Shown piece by piece: positions 54,671-62,852 of a DNA stretch of 64,000 bases. This stretch comes from an uncultured Verrucomicrobia subdivision 3 bacterium. GTDB lineage: Bacteria; Verrucomicrobiota; Verrucomicrobiia; Limisphaerales; UBA11358. How positions within the stretch are numbered: the first letter of the stretch is position 1; each line of letters begins with the position of its first letter. The notes under the pieces are model-generated. The model did not search any database and had not been told where the DNA came from. It saw only the letters and a program-made list of their open reading frames with translations. The position numbers and the translations under genes are program-made. The stretch spans positions 1 through 64,000 of the forward strand of contig CAIQWB010000149.1 in assembly GCA_903875465.1 (NCBI GenBank), in the 5' to 3' direction.

Positions 54671-54711
54671 TTTTTGGCATCACGGATTTGGCCGTGACAG
54701 GTCTTTAAATA

Positions 54712-54987
54712 TTAGGTTGTGGCCGGGGCCGTGGCGTGTTTGGCAGCGCGCGCGTCGAAATTCGTCGCGGCCATCACATTGGATATGTGAATGGAACCCT
54801 CACGCTCCACAATGGCTCCCTGCGGATGCTGCTGGCTCTTGCGCGTATGGCGCTTGATCATTTGCACGCCCTCAACGAGCACGCGTTCTTTGCCTGCGAG
54901 AATGGTGATGATCTTGCCGCGCTTGCCTTTTTCTTTGCCCGCGAGGACGACCACTTCGTCACCTTTTTTTACATGAAACTTTGACAT
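54712..54987 (-). CDS. rplX: 50S ribosomal protein L24
   Basis: A 91-residue L24, an early assembly protein at the exit tunnel. The KOW motif is in KKGDEVVVLAGKEKGKRGKI, followed by VEGVQMIKRHTRKSQQHPQG and IHISNVM. The tail FDARAAKHATAPATT is short and Ala-rich. Confidence 0.97.
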   Translation of the reverse strand: MSKFHVKKGDEVVVLAGKEKGKRGKIITILAGKERVLVEGVQMIKRHTRKSQQHPQGAIVEREGSIHISNVMAATNFDARAAKHATAPATT

Positions 54988-54991
54988 AACT

Positions 54992-55357
54992 TCAAATCAC
55001 TTCCGGAGCCAGCGAGATAATCTTCATGAACTTCTTTTCACGCAATTCGCGCGCCACGGGGCCAAAAATACGGGTGCCCTTGGGGTTCAATTCCTTATCG
55101 ATGATGACACAGGCATTGCGGTCAAACCGCAAATAGGAGCCATCATTACGGGGAATAATCTGGCGGGTGCGCACCACCACGGCGTCATGCACCTCACCTT
55201 TTTTCACGGAACCGTCCGGCGCGGCATCTTTGATATGAACTTTGATCACATCACCGATCCCGGCATAACGTTGGTTGCGACCCAGCACGCCAATCGCCCA
55301 GGCGATTTTGGCACCCGTGTTGTCGGCAACATCCAGACTGGAACGAATTTGCAACAT
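54992..55357 (-). CDS. rplN: 50S ribosomal protein L14
   Basis: A 121-residue L14. [48 protein letters not shown] and the end [28 protein letters not shown] are canonical. Normal length; 4 bp before rplX. Confidence 0.98.
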   Translation of the reverse strand: MLQIRSSLDVADNTGAKIAWAIGVLGRNQRYAGIGDVIKVHIKDAAPDGSVKKGEVHDAVVVRTRQIIPRNDGSYLRFDRNACVIIDKELNPKGTRIFGPVARELREKKFMKIISLAPEVI

Positions 55358-55366
55358 AAGAAAAAA

Positions 55367-55687
55367 TTAGGCGGCGGCTGAGGTTTCCTGCACGGCGCGC
55401 TCCACCACTTCCACCAGGCGCCAGCATTTCAATTTCGACAGCGGCCGGGTTTCCTCGATCCGCACCGTGTCGCCAACTTTGGCTTCGTTCTTCTCGTCGT
55501 GGGCGTAGAATTTCTTGTACGCGGTGACGATCTTTTTAAATTGGGGATGCGGAAAACGCCGCTCCACCCGCACCACGATGGTTTTGGCCATCTTGTTGCT
55601 AACGACTTCGCCCACGCGTTCCTTGCGGTTGCCGCGGGCGGCTGCCGCCGTCGCGACGGCTACCGGTTGTGTGACAGTTTCAGACAT
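55367..55687 (-). CDS. rpsQ: 30S ribosomal protein S17
   Basis: A 106-residue S17 with an OB fold ([40 protein letters not shown]). It is about 20 residues longer than E. coli S17 owing to an N-terminal Val/Ala-rich tail ([20 protein letters not shown]) and a short C-terminal tail. Confidence 0.97.
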   Translation of the reverse strand: MSETVTQPVAVATAAAARGNRKERVGEVVSNKMAKTIVVRVERRFPHPQFKKIVTAYKKFYAHDEKNEAKVGDTVRIEETRPLSKLKCWRLVEVVERAVQETSAAA

Positions 55688-55695
55688 ACAAAAAA

Positions 55696-55899
55696 TTAGG
55701 CGGCTTTGACTTGGTTGCGCACTTGGGAAATGCGGGTCTCGAGACGCGCAATATCTTTGCGCAGGGTCCGCAAACGGGCGGGCTTTTCCAGTTGTGCACT
55801 GGCCTGTTGCAAACGCAGGTTGAACATTTCGTGGCGCAGGTCACGGCTTTTGGCCGCGAGTTCGACCAGCGTCAAATCTTTGGATTCAGCAAATTTCAT
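55696..55899 (-). CDS. rpmC: 50S ribosomal protein L29
   Basis: A 67-residue two-helix protein at the exit tunnel. [45 protein letters not shown] is typical. It starts 11 bp after rplP and precedes rpsQ by 8 bp, in the usual order. Confidence 0.96.
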   Translation of the reverse strand: MKFAESKDLTLVELAAKSRDLRHEMFNLRLQQASAQLEKPARLRTLRKDIARLETRISQVRNQVKAA

Positions 55900-55910
55900 A
55901 AACGATCGGT

Positions 55911-56333
55911 TTAGCTGATGTGTTGGTGCCGCGCGATGAATTTCGTCTTAATCGGCAGCTTGGTCGCGGCCAGCCGCATGGATTCCCGGGCAACCGCCTC
56001 GGTCACACCATCCACTTCAAACAGGACATTCGCCGGGCGAATCACGGCCACCCAGGATTCGAGGGGTCCCTTGCCCTTGCCCATTCGCGTTTCCAACGGC
56101 TTCTTCGTGAAGGACTTCTGGGGGAAGATCCGGATCCACATCTTACCGTGGCGCTTCATGTTACGGGCAATCGCCACACGGGCGGCCTCAATTTGCTTGG
56201 TGTCCAGCCAGCAACGCTCCAAGGACATCAAACCATACTCCCCGAACGCCACCGTCTGGCCGCGATACGCGAGCCCGGTACGGCTGCCCCGGTGCATTTT
56301 CCGAAACTTTACTCTGGCTGGTTGCATTGACAT
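55911..56333 (-). CDS. rplP: 50S ribosomal protein L16
   Basis: A 140-residue L16 next to the A site and peptidyl transferase centre. ARVKFRKMHRGSRTGLAYRG, FGEYGLMSLERCWLDTKQIE AARVAIARNMKRHGKMWIRI FPQKSFTKKPLETRMGKGKG is the classic run. Normal length. Confidence 0.98.
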   Translation of the reverse strand: MSMQPARVKFRKMHRGSRTGLAYRGQTVAFGEYGLMSLERCWLDTKQIEAARVAIARNMKRHGKMWIRIFPQKSFTKKPLETRMGKGKGPLESWVAVIRPANVLFEVDGVTEAVARESMRLAATKLPIKTKFIARHQHIS

Positions 56334-56357
56334 AACAAAAATCTCTGCTCTGCTAAA

Positions 56358-57032
56358 TTATCCAATGGTCACTTCGGCGGCCGGCGCGGGGGTGGCCGCT
56401 TTTTGCGGCTTGTTGTCACCCTTGCAAATCCAGACCTTGATCCCGAGCTTGCCGTAAACGGTCAAAGCCTCGGCAAATCCATAATCAATGTTCGCCCGGA
56501 GCGTGTGCAACGGCACCCGGCCCCAGTGATACATTTCCACCCGGGCCAGTTCAGCCCCGCCCAAACGACCAGCACAGCGAATCTTGATGCCTTCGGCGCC
56601 AAAATCCTTGGCCGTTTGCAGCGACTTTTTCATCGCGCGGCGGAACGAAACCCGGCGTTCCAATTGCAAAGCGATATTCTCAGCGACGAGCTGGGCGTCC
56701 AGCTCGGGCGTCTTGATTTCGACGATGTCGACATAGACTTCCTTGCCGGTCATCTTGCTGATTTCCTCCTTCAGCTTGTCGATCTCGGAGCCTTTGCGGC
56801 CAATGACCACACCCGGACGGGCCGTCAAAATCGTCACGCGGCAACGGCTCGCGGCGCGCTCGATCAAAATGCGCGGCACGGAGGCAGATTCCAGCTTCTT
56901 CTTCAGCAATTCACGAATCTTGCGGTCCTCGGTGAGGAGGGAGCCGAATTCTTTTTTGCCGGCGTACCATTTGGAGCGCCAGTCTTTGTTGACGGCTACC
57001 CGCAATCCGATTGGATTAGATTTTTGTCCCAT
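56358..57032 (-). CDS. rpsC: 30S ribosomal protein S3
   Basis: A 224-residue S3 at the mRNA entry channel. [29 protein letters not shown] opens the protein; the KH domain follows ([20 protein letters not shown]), and the C-terminal domain has [35 protein letters not shown]. The short tail [16 protein letters not shown] is Ala/Pro-rich. Confidence 0.98.
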   Translation of the reverse strand: MGQKSNPIGLRVAVNKDWRSKWYAGKKEFGSLLTEDRKIRELLKKKLESASVPRILIERAASRCRVTILTARPGVVIGRKGSEIDKLKEEISKMTGKEVYVDIVEIKTPELDAQLVAENIALQLERRVSFRRAMKKSLQTAKDFGAEGIKIRCAGRLGGAELARVEMYHWGRVPLHTLRANIDYGFAEALTVYGKLGIKVWICKGDNKPQKAATPAPAAEVTIG

Positions 57033-57037
57033 ACCAA

Positions 57038-57370
57038 TTATTCGTCCGACAAAGTGATTTTAATGTGACAGCGGCGTTTGAGGATCGGGCCGGCCGAGCC
57101 GCGCGCCTTCGGGGTGAAACGCTTGATGGTGGTGGCCGTGCCGGCAACCGCCTCTTTCACCCGCAGCGATTCCGCTTTGAGTTTGTTGTTGTTTTCCGCG
57201 TTGGCAATGGCGGAGTCCAGGGTCTTGGCGACCAGGCGCGCACCTTTGCGCGGCACAAACTTCAGCACGGCCTGCGCTTCGAGCGCGGGCAAACCCTGGA
57301 TCTGACGGACGACTTCCCGCATCTTCTGCGCGGACATCGGCACGTTTTTCAAAATGGCAAATACTTGCAT
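57038..57370 (-). CDS. rplV: 50S ribosomal protein L22
   Basis: A 110-residue L22 lining the exit tunnel. [40 protein letters not shown] opens it; the extended beta hairpin ends in [26 protein letters not shown]. Normal length. Confidence 0.98.
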   Translation of the reverse strand: MQVFAILKNVPMSAQKMREVVRQIQGLPALEAQAVLKFVPRKGARLVAKTLDSAIANAENNNKLKAESLRVKEAVAGTATTIKRFTPKARGSAGPILKRRCHIKITLSDE

Positions 57371-57374
57371 AAGA

Positions 57375-57656
57375 CTATTTCGCTTCCGCCTTCGCCGTGT
57401 GGGCGCCGTGTTTCTTAAAGGTACGCGTCGGCGAGAATTCGCCCAAGCGGTGACCCACCATGTTTTCGGTGACGAACACCGGGTTGAAAACCTTGCCGTT
57501 ATGCACTGTGAAGGTCAGCCCCACAAAGTCAGGCGTGATCATGGACCGGCGGGACCAGGTCTTGATTGGCGTCTTCTGCTTGGTGTCCTTCGCCTTCTGG
57601 ATCTTTTCCAGCAGGTGGCCCTCAACAAACGGTCCTTTTTTTATCGAACGTCCCAT
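57375..57656 (-). CDS. rpsS: 30S ribosomal protein S19
   Basis: A 93-residue S19 of the small-subunit head. [73 protein letters not shown] are diagnostic. It follows rplB by 6 bp. Confidence 0.98.
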   Translation of the reverse strand: MGRSIKKGPFVEGHLLEKIQKAKDTKQKTPIKTWSRRSMITPDFVGLTFTVHNGKVFNPVFVTENMVGHRLGEFSPTRTFKKHGAHTAKAEAK

Positions 57657-57662
57657 AATAGA

Positions 57663-58517
57663 TTACTTGTTTTTCATCGGCAAGCCGTTGCGCTTGACGA
57701 CAATAAAGCGGTTAGAATATTTGTACTTGGCGCGGGTCTTGCCACCCTTGGCCACGCGGCCCCAAGGCGACATCAACTGCTGCCAGCCACCGCCAGATTT
57801 GGATTTGCCCTGACCGCCACCGTTTGGATGGTCCACCGGGTTCTTGGCCACACCACGCGTAATCCCGCGATGACCACGGTGACGCGTACGACCCGCCTTG
57901 CCCAGGATCACATTTTCGTGCTCCGTGTTGCCCACCTGGCCAATCGTCGCATAGCATTCTTCGTTGATCTTCCGGATTTCGCCAGAAGGCAGGCGGATTT
58001 GGGCATAGCCCTCATCGCGCGACATCAAAGTCGCCGCCCCGCCGGCCGAACGAACGATCTGACCACCACGCCCGGGCGTCAATTCCAAATTGTGAATGTG
58101 AATGCCGACCGGGATCGACTTCAAAGGCAGCGCGTTGCCAACTTCGGGCGGCGCCGTCGGACCACTGGAGAGCTTCAAGCCCACCACCACACCCACCGGG
58201 GCGATGATATAAGCTTTCTCCCCGTCCTTGTATTCCAGGAGCGCGAGGCGGGCCGAACGCATGGGATCATATTCAATCGCAATCACCGTGGCTTCGACGC
58301 CATGCTTGCTGCGCTTGAAATCAACGATCCGGATCTTCTGCTTGTGACCACCACCGATACCCCGGGCAGTGACGCGGCCATAAGCATTGCGGCCACCCGA
58401 TTTTTTACGCGTATATACCAGCGCCTTTTCAGGCTTGGTCTTCGTAATATCGCTGAAATCAGCGATAGTAATATAGCGCGTAGACGGCGTTAGCGGTCTA
58501 AAAGATTTAACTGGCAT
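57663..58517 (-). CDS. rplB: 50S ribosomal protein L2
   Basis: A 284-residue L2, needed for subunit joining and peptidyl transfer. FRPLTPSTRYITIADFSDIT, GRNAYGRVTARGIGGGHKQK, GRGGQIVRSAGGAATLMSRD and the catalytic-region VAKNPVDHPNGGGQGKSKSG match the family. It is normally directly behind rplW in the S10 operon. Here it leads a new transcription unit with its own promoter and leader, 2.1 kb away from rplW. Confidence 0.98.
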   Translation of the reverse strand: MPVKSFRPLTPSTRYITIADFSDITKTKPEKALVYTRKKSGGRNAYGRVTARGIGGGHKQKIRIVDFKRSKHGVEATVIAIEYDPMRSARLALLEYKDGEKAYIIAPVGVVVGLKLSSGPTAPPEVGNALPLKSIPVGIHIHNLELTPGRGGQIVRSAGGAATLMSRDEGYAQIRLPSGEIRKINEECYATIGQVGNTEHENVILGKAGRTRHRGHRGITRGVAKNPVDHPNGGGQGKSKSGGGWQQLMSPWGRVAKGGKTRAKYKYSNRFIVVKRNGLPMKNK

Positions 58518-58694
58518 AAAATCAAATAATCCAAGTCAGCAACTCTTGGTAGTTGTCCGAGCCATCATTCCTGTCTCGGTGATGAGAACAGTTATCGGCT
58601 CGCAATCAAGCTGTCCTGTTGGCTTTATGGGCTCAACGGGACGACGAATCTATCAAATATGGGAAACATTGCAATAGTTTTTTTATCTTTTTTT
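58518..58694 (-). promoter_or_regulatory. Promoter with UP-like element and structured leader of the rplB operon
   Basis: On the minus strand an A-tract (AAAAAAAGATAAAAAAA, 58678-58694) lies just before TTGCAA (-35, 58669-58674). After 16 bp comes TAGATT (-10, 58647-58652), predicting a start near 58640 and a leader of about 120 nt. The leader can fold: CTGT-T-CTC pairs with GAGACAG, an enclosing GAGCC pairs with GGCTC, and CAACT-ACCAAG-AGTTG forms a hairpin close to the start codon. The structure could carry autoregulation by a ribosomal protein, but no known binding motif was recognised. Confidence 0.65.
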
Positions 58695-58848
58695 GGTTGG
58701 GGCGGGGAATATTCCAAACGCGAAGTGGTTTAGCCACCGAGGGAACACGGATTTTCCGACTAATGCGTAGCAATCAACCGCGCTTTTGAGGTGTAATATC
58801 GGAATTTTGAAATTCCCCGGTTTTAAGTTCGGAAGCCAAGTTTCCACC

Positions 58849-59700
58849 TTAAACCAACCGGCAGGCCATGCTCCTTTGCAAGACCCCACCACCGGCAGCA
58901 ATGCCCCCGGGGCCGGATTTGTTTGCGTATATTAAAGAGTTCTGTATAGCAATCTGTATTACTCTTTGAAAAACACGCCGCCCCCCGGCTGGCGCGGCAA
59001 ACCGAAAATCAGCCACTTCGGAAACCGGTGTTTTCTCCGGGTTGATTTCGACCACGGGTGTGCCCCGCCGGGCAGCGGCGAGAACCGGCTGGATCACGTC
59101 CAGAAACAAACTGGTTCCCACCGAGAACACCAGATCAAATCCCCTATCCTGCTCGTCATTAAACGCCGCCAAGACAGTTTCAGACAGGGGCTCGCCATCG
59201 AGCACGACGTCGGGGTGCAGAATGTCCTGACATTGGGGACAGTGAGGCCGTTTTGGCAACGACTCGAAGGTCTCCAGATGCACGCGGTAATCGCATTGGG
59301 TGCAGATGATGCGCCGCAAATTGCCATGGAGTTCAAAGACATTGCGGGAACCGGCGGGCTGGTGCAACTCATCGATATTTTCCGTGGCCACAAAGACGCT
59401 GCGGCCGGGCGTTTGCAGGGCCGCCATGGCCTGATGGGCGGCATTGGGCAGCTTGCCCCGGATGCTCTGCTCCAATTTAAACAGGTGCTTCCATGACAAC
59501 CGGGGATTCGCCTGCAAGGTATCGCTGGACAGAACTTCTTCAAATGGAAGGCCATCTTCCGTGAGCCCATCCGCAAAGGCCGTGGCGGCGCCGCGAAAGG
59601 TCGGGATCTGGGATTCGGCCGAGACTCCAGTTCCGGTGAGGAAGAGAACGCGTTTGGCCCGCTGCAACAATCCCCTGACCCGGTCAAAATCGCAATTCAT
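58849..59700 (-). CDS. Sir2 family NAD-dependent protein deacylase
   Basis: A 283-residue sirtuin. The NAD site has LTGTGVSAESQIPTFRG (usual GAGxSxxSGIPxFRG) and ATENIDELHQPAG (usual TQNIDxLHxxAG). The catalytic histidine is H125 in VFELHGN. The zinc site is C133-x2-C136 (CTQC) and C154-x2-C157 (CPQC). VGTSLFLD and VVEINPEKT close the Rossmann fold. The A-to-T and Q-to-E changes in the NAD motifs and a 30-residue C-terminal tail (KSGPGGIAAGGGVLQRSMAC) are odd. It lies on the ribosomal strand between rplW and rplB and diverges from a GNAT acetyltransferase gene. Confidence 0.93.
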   Translation of the reverse strand: MNCDFDRVRGLLQRAKRVLFLTGTGVSAESQIPTFRGAATAFADGLTEDGLPFEEVLSSDTLQANPRLSWKHLFKLEQSIRGKLPNAAHQAMAALQTPGRSVFVATENIDELHQPAGSRNVFELHGNLRRIICTQCDYRVHLETFESLPKRPHCPQCQDILHPDVVLDGEPLSETVLAAFNDEQDRGFDLVFSVGTSLFLDVIQPVLAAARRGTPVVEINPEKTPVSEVADFRFAAPAGGRRVFQRVIQIAIQNSLIYANKSGPGGIAAGGGVLQRSMACRLV

Positions 59701-59863
59701 ACGATTAGCTATTACCGCTTAACCCGAATGATTTCAACTGGTAATGAAGCCCCGCCGGTTCCTCGCTAGGGACACGTAACCTGCGCACGATCAGGTTGCG
59801 CACGGAAGCATAAGAACTTGCGAATTGAGCAGCCGCCGTTCTATTTGCCGCCAGAAACTTTTC

Positions 59864-60427
59864 ATGAACCCCACCTTTCCCGGCGAATTGCGCTCTGCCC
59901 GGCTGAGCTTGCGGCGGTTGCAACCTGACGACGGCCCCGCACTGTGCGCTTATCGCTCCCTGCCCGGCGTGGCGCGCTATCAATATTGGGATGCCTTTGC
60001 AGCGGCTGATGCGGCGCGCCTGATCGCGGACCAGGCCACCGCCGAACCAAATATTCCGGGAACCTGGTTTCAACTGGCGATTACCCAGACGGCCTCAGGC
60101 AGCTTGATTGGTGATTGTGGTCTGCACTGCCGCGCTGAGGAACCTCGCCAAATGGAATTCGGAATTACCCTGGCACCCCGCCACCAGGGTTTTCATTACG
60201 CCGACGAGGCGATCCACTGCCTCCTCGCTTATGTTTTCGACAGCCTGGGCACGCATCGGGTTACCGCCACGGTGGATGCGCTCAATCGGCCGGCAATCGC
60301 GCTTTGCCGCCGGCTGGGATTCCGCCAGGAGGCTCATCTGGTCGAGAACGTCTGGTTTAAAGGTGCTTGGGGCAGTGAATATATTTTTGCGATGCTAAAG
60401 CGGGAGTGGGAAATACGCCAACGGTAG
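59864..60427 (+). CDS. GNAT acetyltransferase, RimJ/RimL type
   Basis: With the ATG at 59864 (MNPTFPGELRSARLSLRRLQ PDDGPALCAYRSLPGVARYQ) it has 187 residues; the TTG start in the track adds 13 unlikely residues. It fits the GNAT_3 subfamily: SARLSLRRLQPDD, MEFGITLAPRHQGFHYADEA IHCLLAYVFDSLGTHRVTAT VDALNRPAIALCRRLGFRQE and SEYIFAMLKREW. Members acetylate N-termini of ribosomal proteins (RimJ, RimL), antibiotics or other amines. It is the only plus-strand gene within the S10-spc-alpha cluster and runs toward rplW. Confidence 0.9.
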   Translation: MNPTFPGELRSARLSLRRLQPDDGPALCAYRSLPGVARYQYWDAFAAADAARLIADQATAEPNIPGTWFQLAITQTASGSLIGDCGLHCRAEEPRQMEFGITLAPRHQGFHYADEAIHCLLAYVFDSLGTHRVTATVDALNRPAIALCRRLGFRQEAHLVENVWFKGAWGSEYIFAMLKREWEIRQR

Positions 60428-60460
60428 CAGCCCATTCCCGGGCGGCACCAAAACACGCTG

Positions 60461-60599
60461 CGGCACGGGCTTCCGTGCCGATCGAATGGCTGGATGCGAG
60501 AGGGCTTCCAGCGACATCGGGGGGAAGGCGTGCTCCCCAACAGCGTTCAGGCTTCTCGTCCATCCCAAAAAATAATGCGGCGCTCTGCCGAGGCGCCGC
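60461..60599. repeat. Two GC-rich hairpins between the GNAT gene and rplW
   Basis: CGGCACGG-GCTT-CCGTGCCG (60461-60480) is a perfect 8-bp stem. GCGGCGC...GCGCCGC (60577-60583 and 60593-60599) forms a 7-bp stem extended by two inner pairs. Both resemble compact dispersed hairpin repeats. Neither has a T-run in the GNAT direction. Copy number outside this window is unknown. Confidence 0.5.
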
Positions 60600-60607
60600 T
60601 ACGACAA

Positions 60608-60643
60608 TAAAAAAAGGCGCGGGGTGGAATTCACCTCGCGCCT
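60608..60643 (-). terminator. Rho-independent terminator directly after rplW
   Basis: AGGCGCG (60615-60621) pairs with CGCGCCT (60637-60643), and GGTG pairs with CACC inside it. On the minus strand the stem runs into seven T residues and TATT. It starts 18 bp after the rplW stop, so the rpsJ-rplC-rplD-rplW unit ends here instead of running into rplB. Confidence 0.9.
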
Positions 60644-60660
60644 CGTGGATAGCGTGTCGA

Positions 60661-60942
60661 CTAGGTCAAAACAATCTTGTCGCCGTCTTTCAACGTGACA
60701 ATCGCCTTCTTCCAGCCGGGCGTCGTGCCGGCCTGCGCGGTGCGCTTGCGGCGCGCCTTGCCCCGGACATTCAGCGTGTTCACGCCGGTGACCTTGACCT
60801 TGAAGAGTTCCTGCACGGCCTGGCGGATTTGCGTCTTGTTGGCGCGGGGATCCGCCACCACCGTGTACTGGTTGTACTTCTCGGACTGGCGCGTGCCTTT
60901 TTCCGTCAAGCGGACGGTCTTGATGATTTCAAAAGCGTTCAT
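60661..60942 (-). CDS. rplW: 50S ribosomal protein L23
   Basis: A 93-residue L23 at the exit tunnel, docking site for trigger factor and SRP. FEIIKTVRLTEKGTRQSEKY NQYTVVADPRANKTQIRQAV QELFKVKVTGVNTLNVRGKA is typical. The last gene before the terminator that splits the S10 operon; starts 2 bp after rplD ends. Confidence 0.97.
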   Translation of the reverse strand: MNAFEIIKTVRLTEKGTRQSEKYNQYTVVADPRANKTQIRQAVQELFKVKVTGVNTLNVRGKARRKRTAQAGTTPGWKKAIVTLKDGDKIVLT

Positions 60943-60943
60943 G

Positions 60944-61570
60944 TTATTCCTGAATCAAACGGGCTTCGATTTTTTCAAACGCGCTCTTGGTGAAGACGAG
61001 TTTGTCCGGCCGCAACACATCGTACGTGTTCAGCGAATCGCTGGTGGTTAAGGCCACATTGACCACATTGCGCGTGGCCAGCGTGAGGTTTTTGTCCAGG
61101 CCATTGGAAACGATGAGCGTGGAGCCCAGGCAATCCAGTGCGAGAATGATGTTGTTGATTTCCCGGGTCTTGGGCGAGCTCAACTTGAGATCATCCACCA
61201 CCACCACGTCACCGGCCTTGAGGCGTTCGCTCAGCGCTTTGCGCAGGGCGAGGGAACGGGTCTTCTTGGAAATCTTCTTGGCGAAATCGCGGGGCTTCGG
61301 TCCGAAGACCACGCCGCCGCCCGCCCACAAGGGGGAGCGGAAGGAGCCGGCGCGGGCGCGACCCGTGCCTTTTTGCTTCCACGGTTTCTTGTTCGTGCCG
61401 GCGACTTCGCCGACCGTTTTGGTGCAGGCCGTGCCACTCCGCTGCGCGGCTTGATAAGCCACCACTGCGTCGTGTACTGCCTGGGTTCCCCGGCCATTTT
61501 CCACCAGCTCGAACTTCACTTCCAGTTCGCCCTGGTCTTTGCCGGTAATGTCTTTAATGGAAATTTTCAT
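60944..61570 (-). CDS. rplD: 50S ribosomal protein L4
   Basis: A 208-residue L4. Core motifs are HDAVVAYQAAQRSGTACTKT, the tunnel loop KKPWKQKGTGRARAGSFRSP LWAGGGVVFGPKPRDF and the C-terminal VVDDLKLSSPKTREINNIIL. In E. coli, L4 represses the S10 operon. Here any such control would not reach rplB and later genes, because of the split. Confidence 0.98.
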   Translation of the reverse strand: MKISIKDITGKDQGELEVKFELVENGRGTQAVHDAVVAYQAAQRSGTACTKTVGEVAGTNKKPWKQKGTGRARAGSFRSPLWAGGGVVFGPKPRDFAKKISKKTRSLALRKALSERLKAGDVVVVDDLKLSSPKTREINNIILALDCLGSTLIVSNGLDKNLTLATRNVVNVALTTSDSLNTYDVLRPDKLVFTKSAFEKIEARLIQE

Positions 61571-61579
61571 GGCCGTTCT

Positions 61580-62314
61580 TTACTTTTTGGCTGCATTGGC
61601 GGCTTCGGCCTTCTTGGCGTCAGCGGCACTCTTCTTGGCGTCTTTCTTGCTGATGGCCGCAACCGGCGGTTTCCAGCCCTGCGGACGCTTCTTCGCTTCG
61701 CGAATCACAACGTAATCCCCCTCGGCTCCCGGGATGGAACCTTTGATGAGCAACACGTTGTCCGTGTCACGCACCTGGATGATTTGCAAATTTTGGGTCG
61801 TGCGGGTCACCTGGCCCATGTGCCCGGGCATCTTCATGCCGCGCATGACGGTACCGGGGAACAAGCGCTGACCAATGGCGCCGCTGCGGCGATGCCAGCC
61901 CTTGGCACCGTGCGTGGAATCACCACCGGCAAACTTGTGGCGCTTCACCACGCCTTCAAAGCCCTGGCCCTTCGTGGTGCCAATCGCGTCAATGTAGTCA
62001 CCCACGGCGAACAAGTTCGCGCCGATGACGTCACCCGGCTTCACGTCCTTGGTGAAGTCACGAAATTCCCGGATGCGCTTTACCGCGACACCCTTTTGTT
62101 TCTTGATATGGCCGAGGAGCGCCTTCGTCAGGCGTTGTTCCTTCTGGTCATCAAACCCCAGCTGCACGGCGTTATAACCATCCTTGCCGGCCTGCGTTTT
62201 CACTTGCAGCACGCGGTTGGGACCGGCCAGAACGACGGTGACAGGGGTAACTTTGCCAGCGGCGTCATAGACGCGCGTATGGCCCAGTTTCTTGGCGAGT
62301 AATCCGATAGGCAT
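61580..62314 (-). CDS. rplC: 50S ribosomal protein L3
   Basis: A 244-residue L3 near the peptidyl transferase centre. MPIGLLAKKLGHTRVYDAAG, VIGANLFAVGDYIDAIGTTK GQGFEGVVKRHKFAGGDSTH GAKGWHRRSGAIG and MPGHMGQVTRTTQNLQIIQV are diagnostic. The last about 30 residues are a Lys/Ala-rich tail (KKDAKKSAADAKKAEAANAAK) absent from E. coli L3. Confidence 0.98.
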   Translation of the reverse strand: MPIGLLAKKLGHTRVYDAAGKVTPVTVVLAGPNRVLQVKTQAGKDGYNAVQLGFDDQKEQRLTKALLGHIKKQKGVAVKRIREFRDFTKDVKPGDVIGANLFAVGDYIDAIGTTKGQGFEGVVKRHKFAGGDSTHGAKGWHRRSGAIGQRLFPGTVMRGMKMPGHMGQVTRTTQNLQIIQVRDTDNVLLIKGSIPGAEGDYVVIREAKKRPQGWKPPVAAISKKDAKKSAADAKKAEAANAAKK

Positions 62315-62338
62315 AATATGATGTGGTTAAGGCTCGCT

Positions 62339-62647
62339 TCAGATTTTGATGGTGATGTCCACACCGGCCGGCAAATTGAGCTTCTTCAATTCGTCAACCG
62401 TTTTGGCCGTCGGATCCAGAATGTCAATCAGCCGCTTGTGCGTGCGCTGCTCGAACGTTTCCTGGGATTTTTTATCCGAGTGGGGTGAGCGTTGAACCGT
62501 AAAGCGTTCCACCCGTGTGGGGAGGGGAATGGGGCCGGCCACCCGGGCGCCCGTGCGTTTAACGGTGTCCGCGATTTCTCGCGCGGATTGGTCAATGACC
62601 CGGTGGTCAAAGGCCTTGAGACGAATACGAATGCGTTGTCCAGCCAT
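62339..62647 (-). CDS. rpsJ: 30S ribosomal protein S10
   Basis: A 102-residue S10, also the NusE antitermination factor. [81 protein letters not shown] is textbook. It is the first gene of the cluster. No tuf or fus gene lies upstream; instead the divergent neighbour is a GH127 gene. Confidence 0.98.
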   Translation of the reverse strand: MAGQRIRIRLKAFDHRVIDQSAREIADTVKRTGARVAGPIPLPTRVERFTVQRSPHSDKKSQETFEQRTHKRLIDILDPTAKTVDELKKLNLPAGVDITIKI

Positions 62648-62716
62648 ACAAAGAGCGATTGTCTGTTAATGGTTCTCTAAATTTTACCCCGCTCGCGAAA
62701 ACGAAAGCGGACGTGG

Positions 62717-62765
62717 ATACTAACATACCGGTGGAACTGTGCAATATATTTTTAAAATATTTTTG
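62717..62765 (-). promoter_or_regulatory. Promoter of the S10 operon with UP-like element
   Basis: On the minus strand, AAAAATATTTTAAAAATATA (about 62745-62764) precedes TTGCAC (-35, 62739-62744). After a 16-bp spacer comes TAGTAT (-10, 62717-62722), with a TG just upstream (TGT-TAGTAT) as in extended -10 promoters. The predicted start is near 62710, about 63 nt before rpsJ. The layout matches the rplB promoter closely. Confidence 0.7.
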
Positions 62766-62852
62766 GGACCCTGCGGCCACGGCACCGGCAAATGCTTGAA
62801 GGACCACCAAAAAGATTGCCAATCCCTACCCTCTGCCCTTAATAATTCCCCC

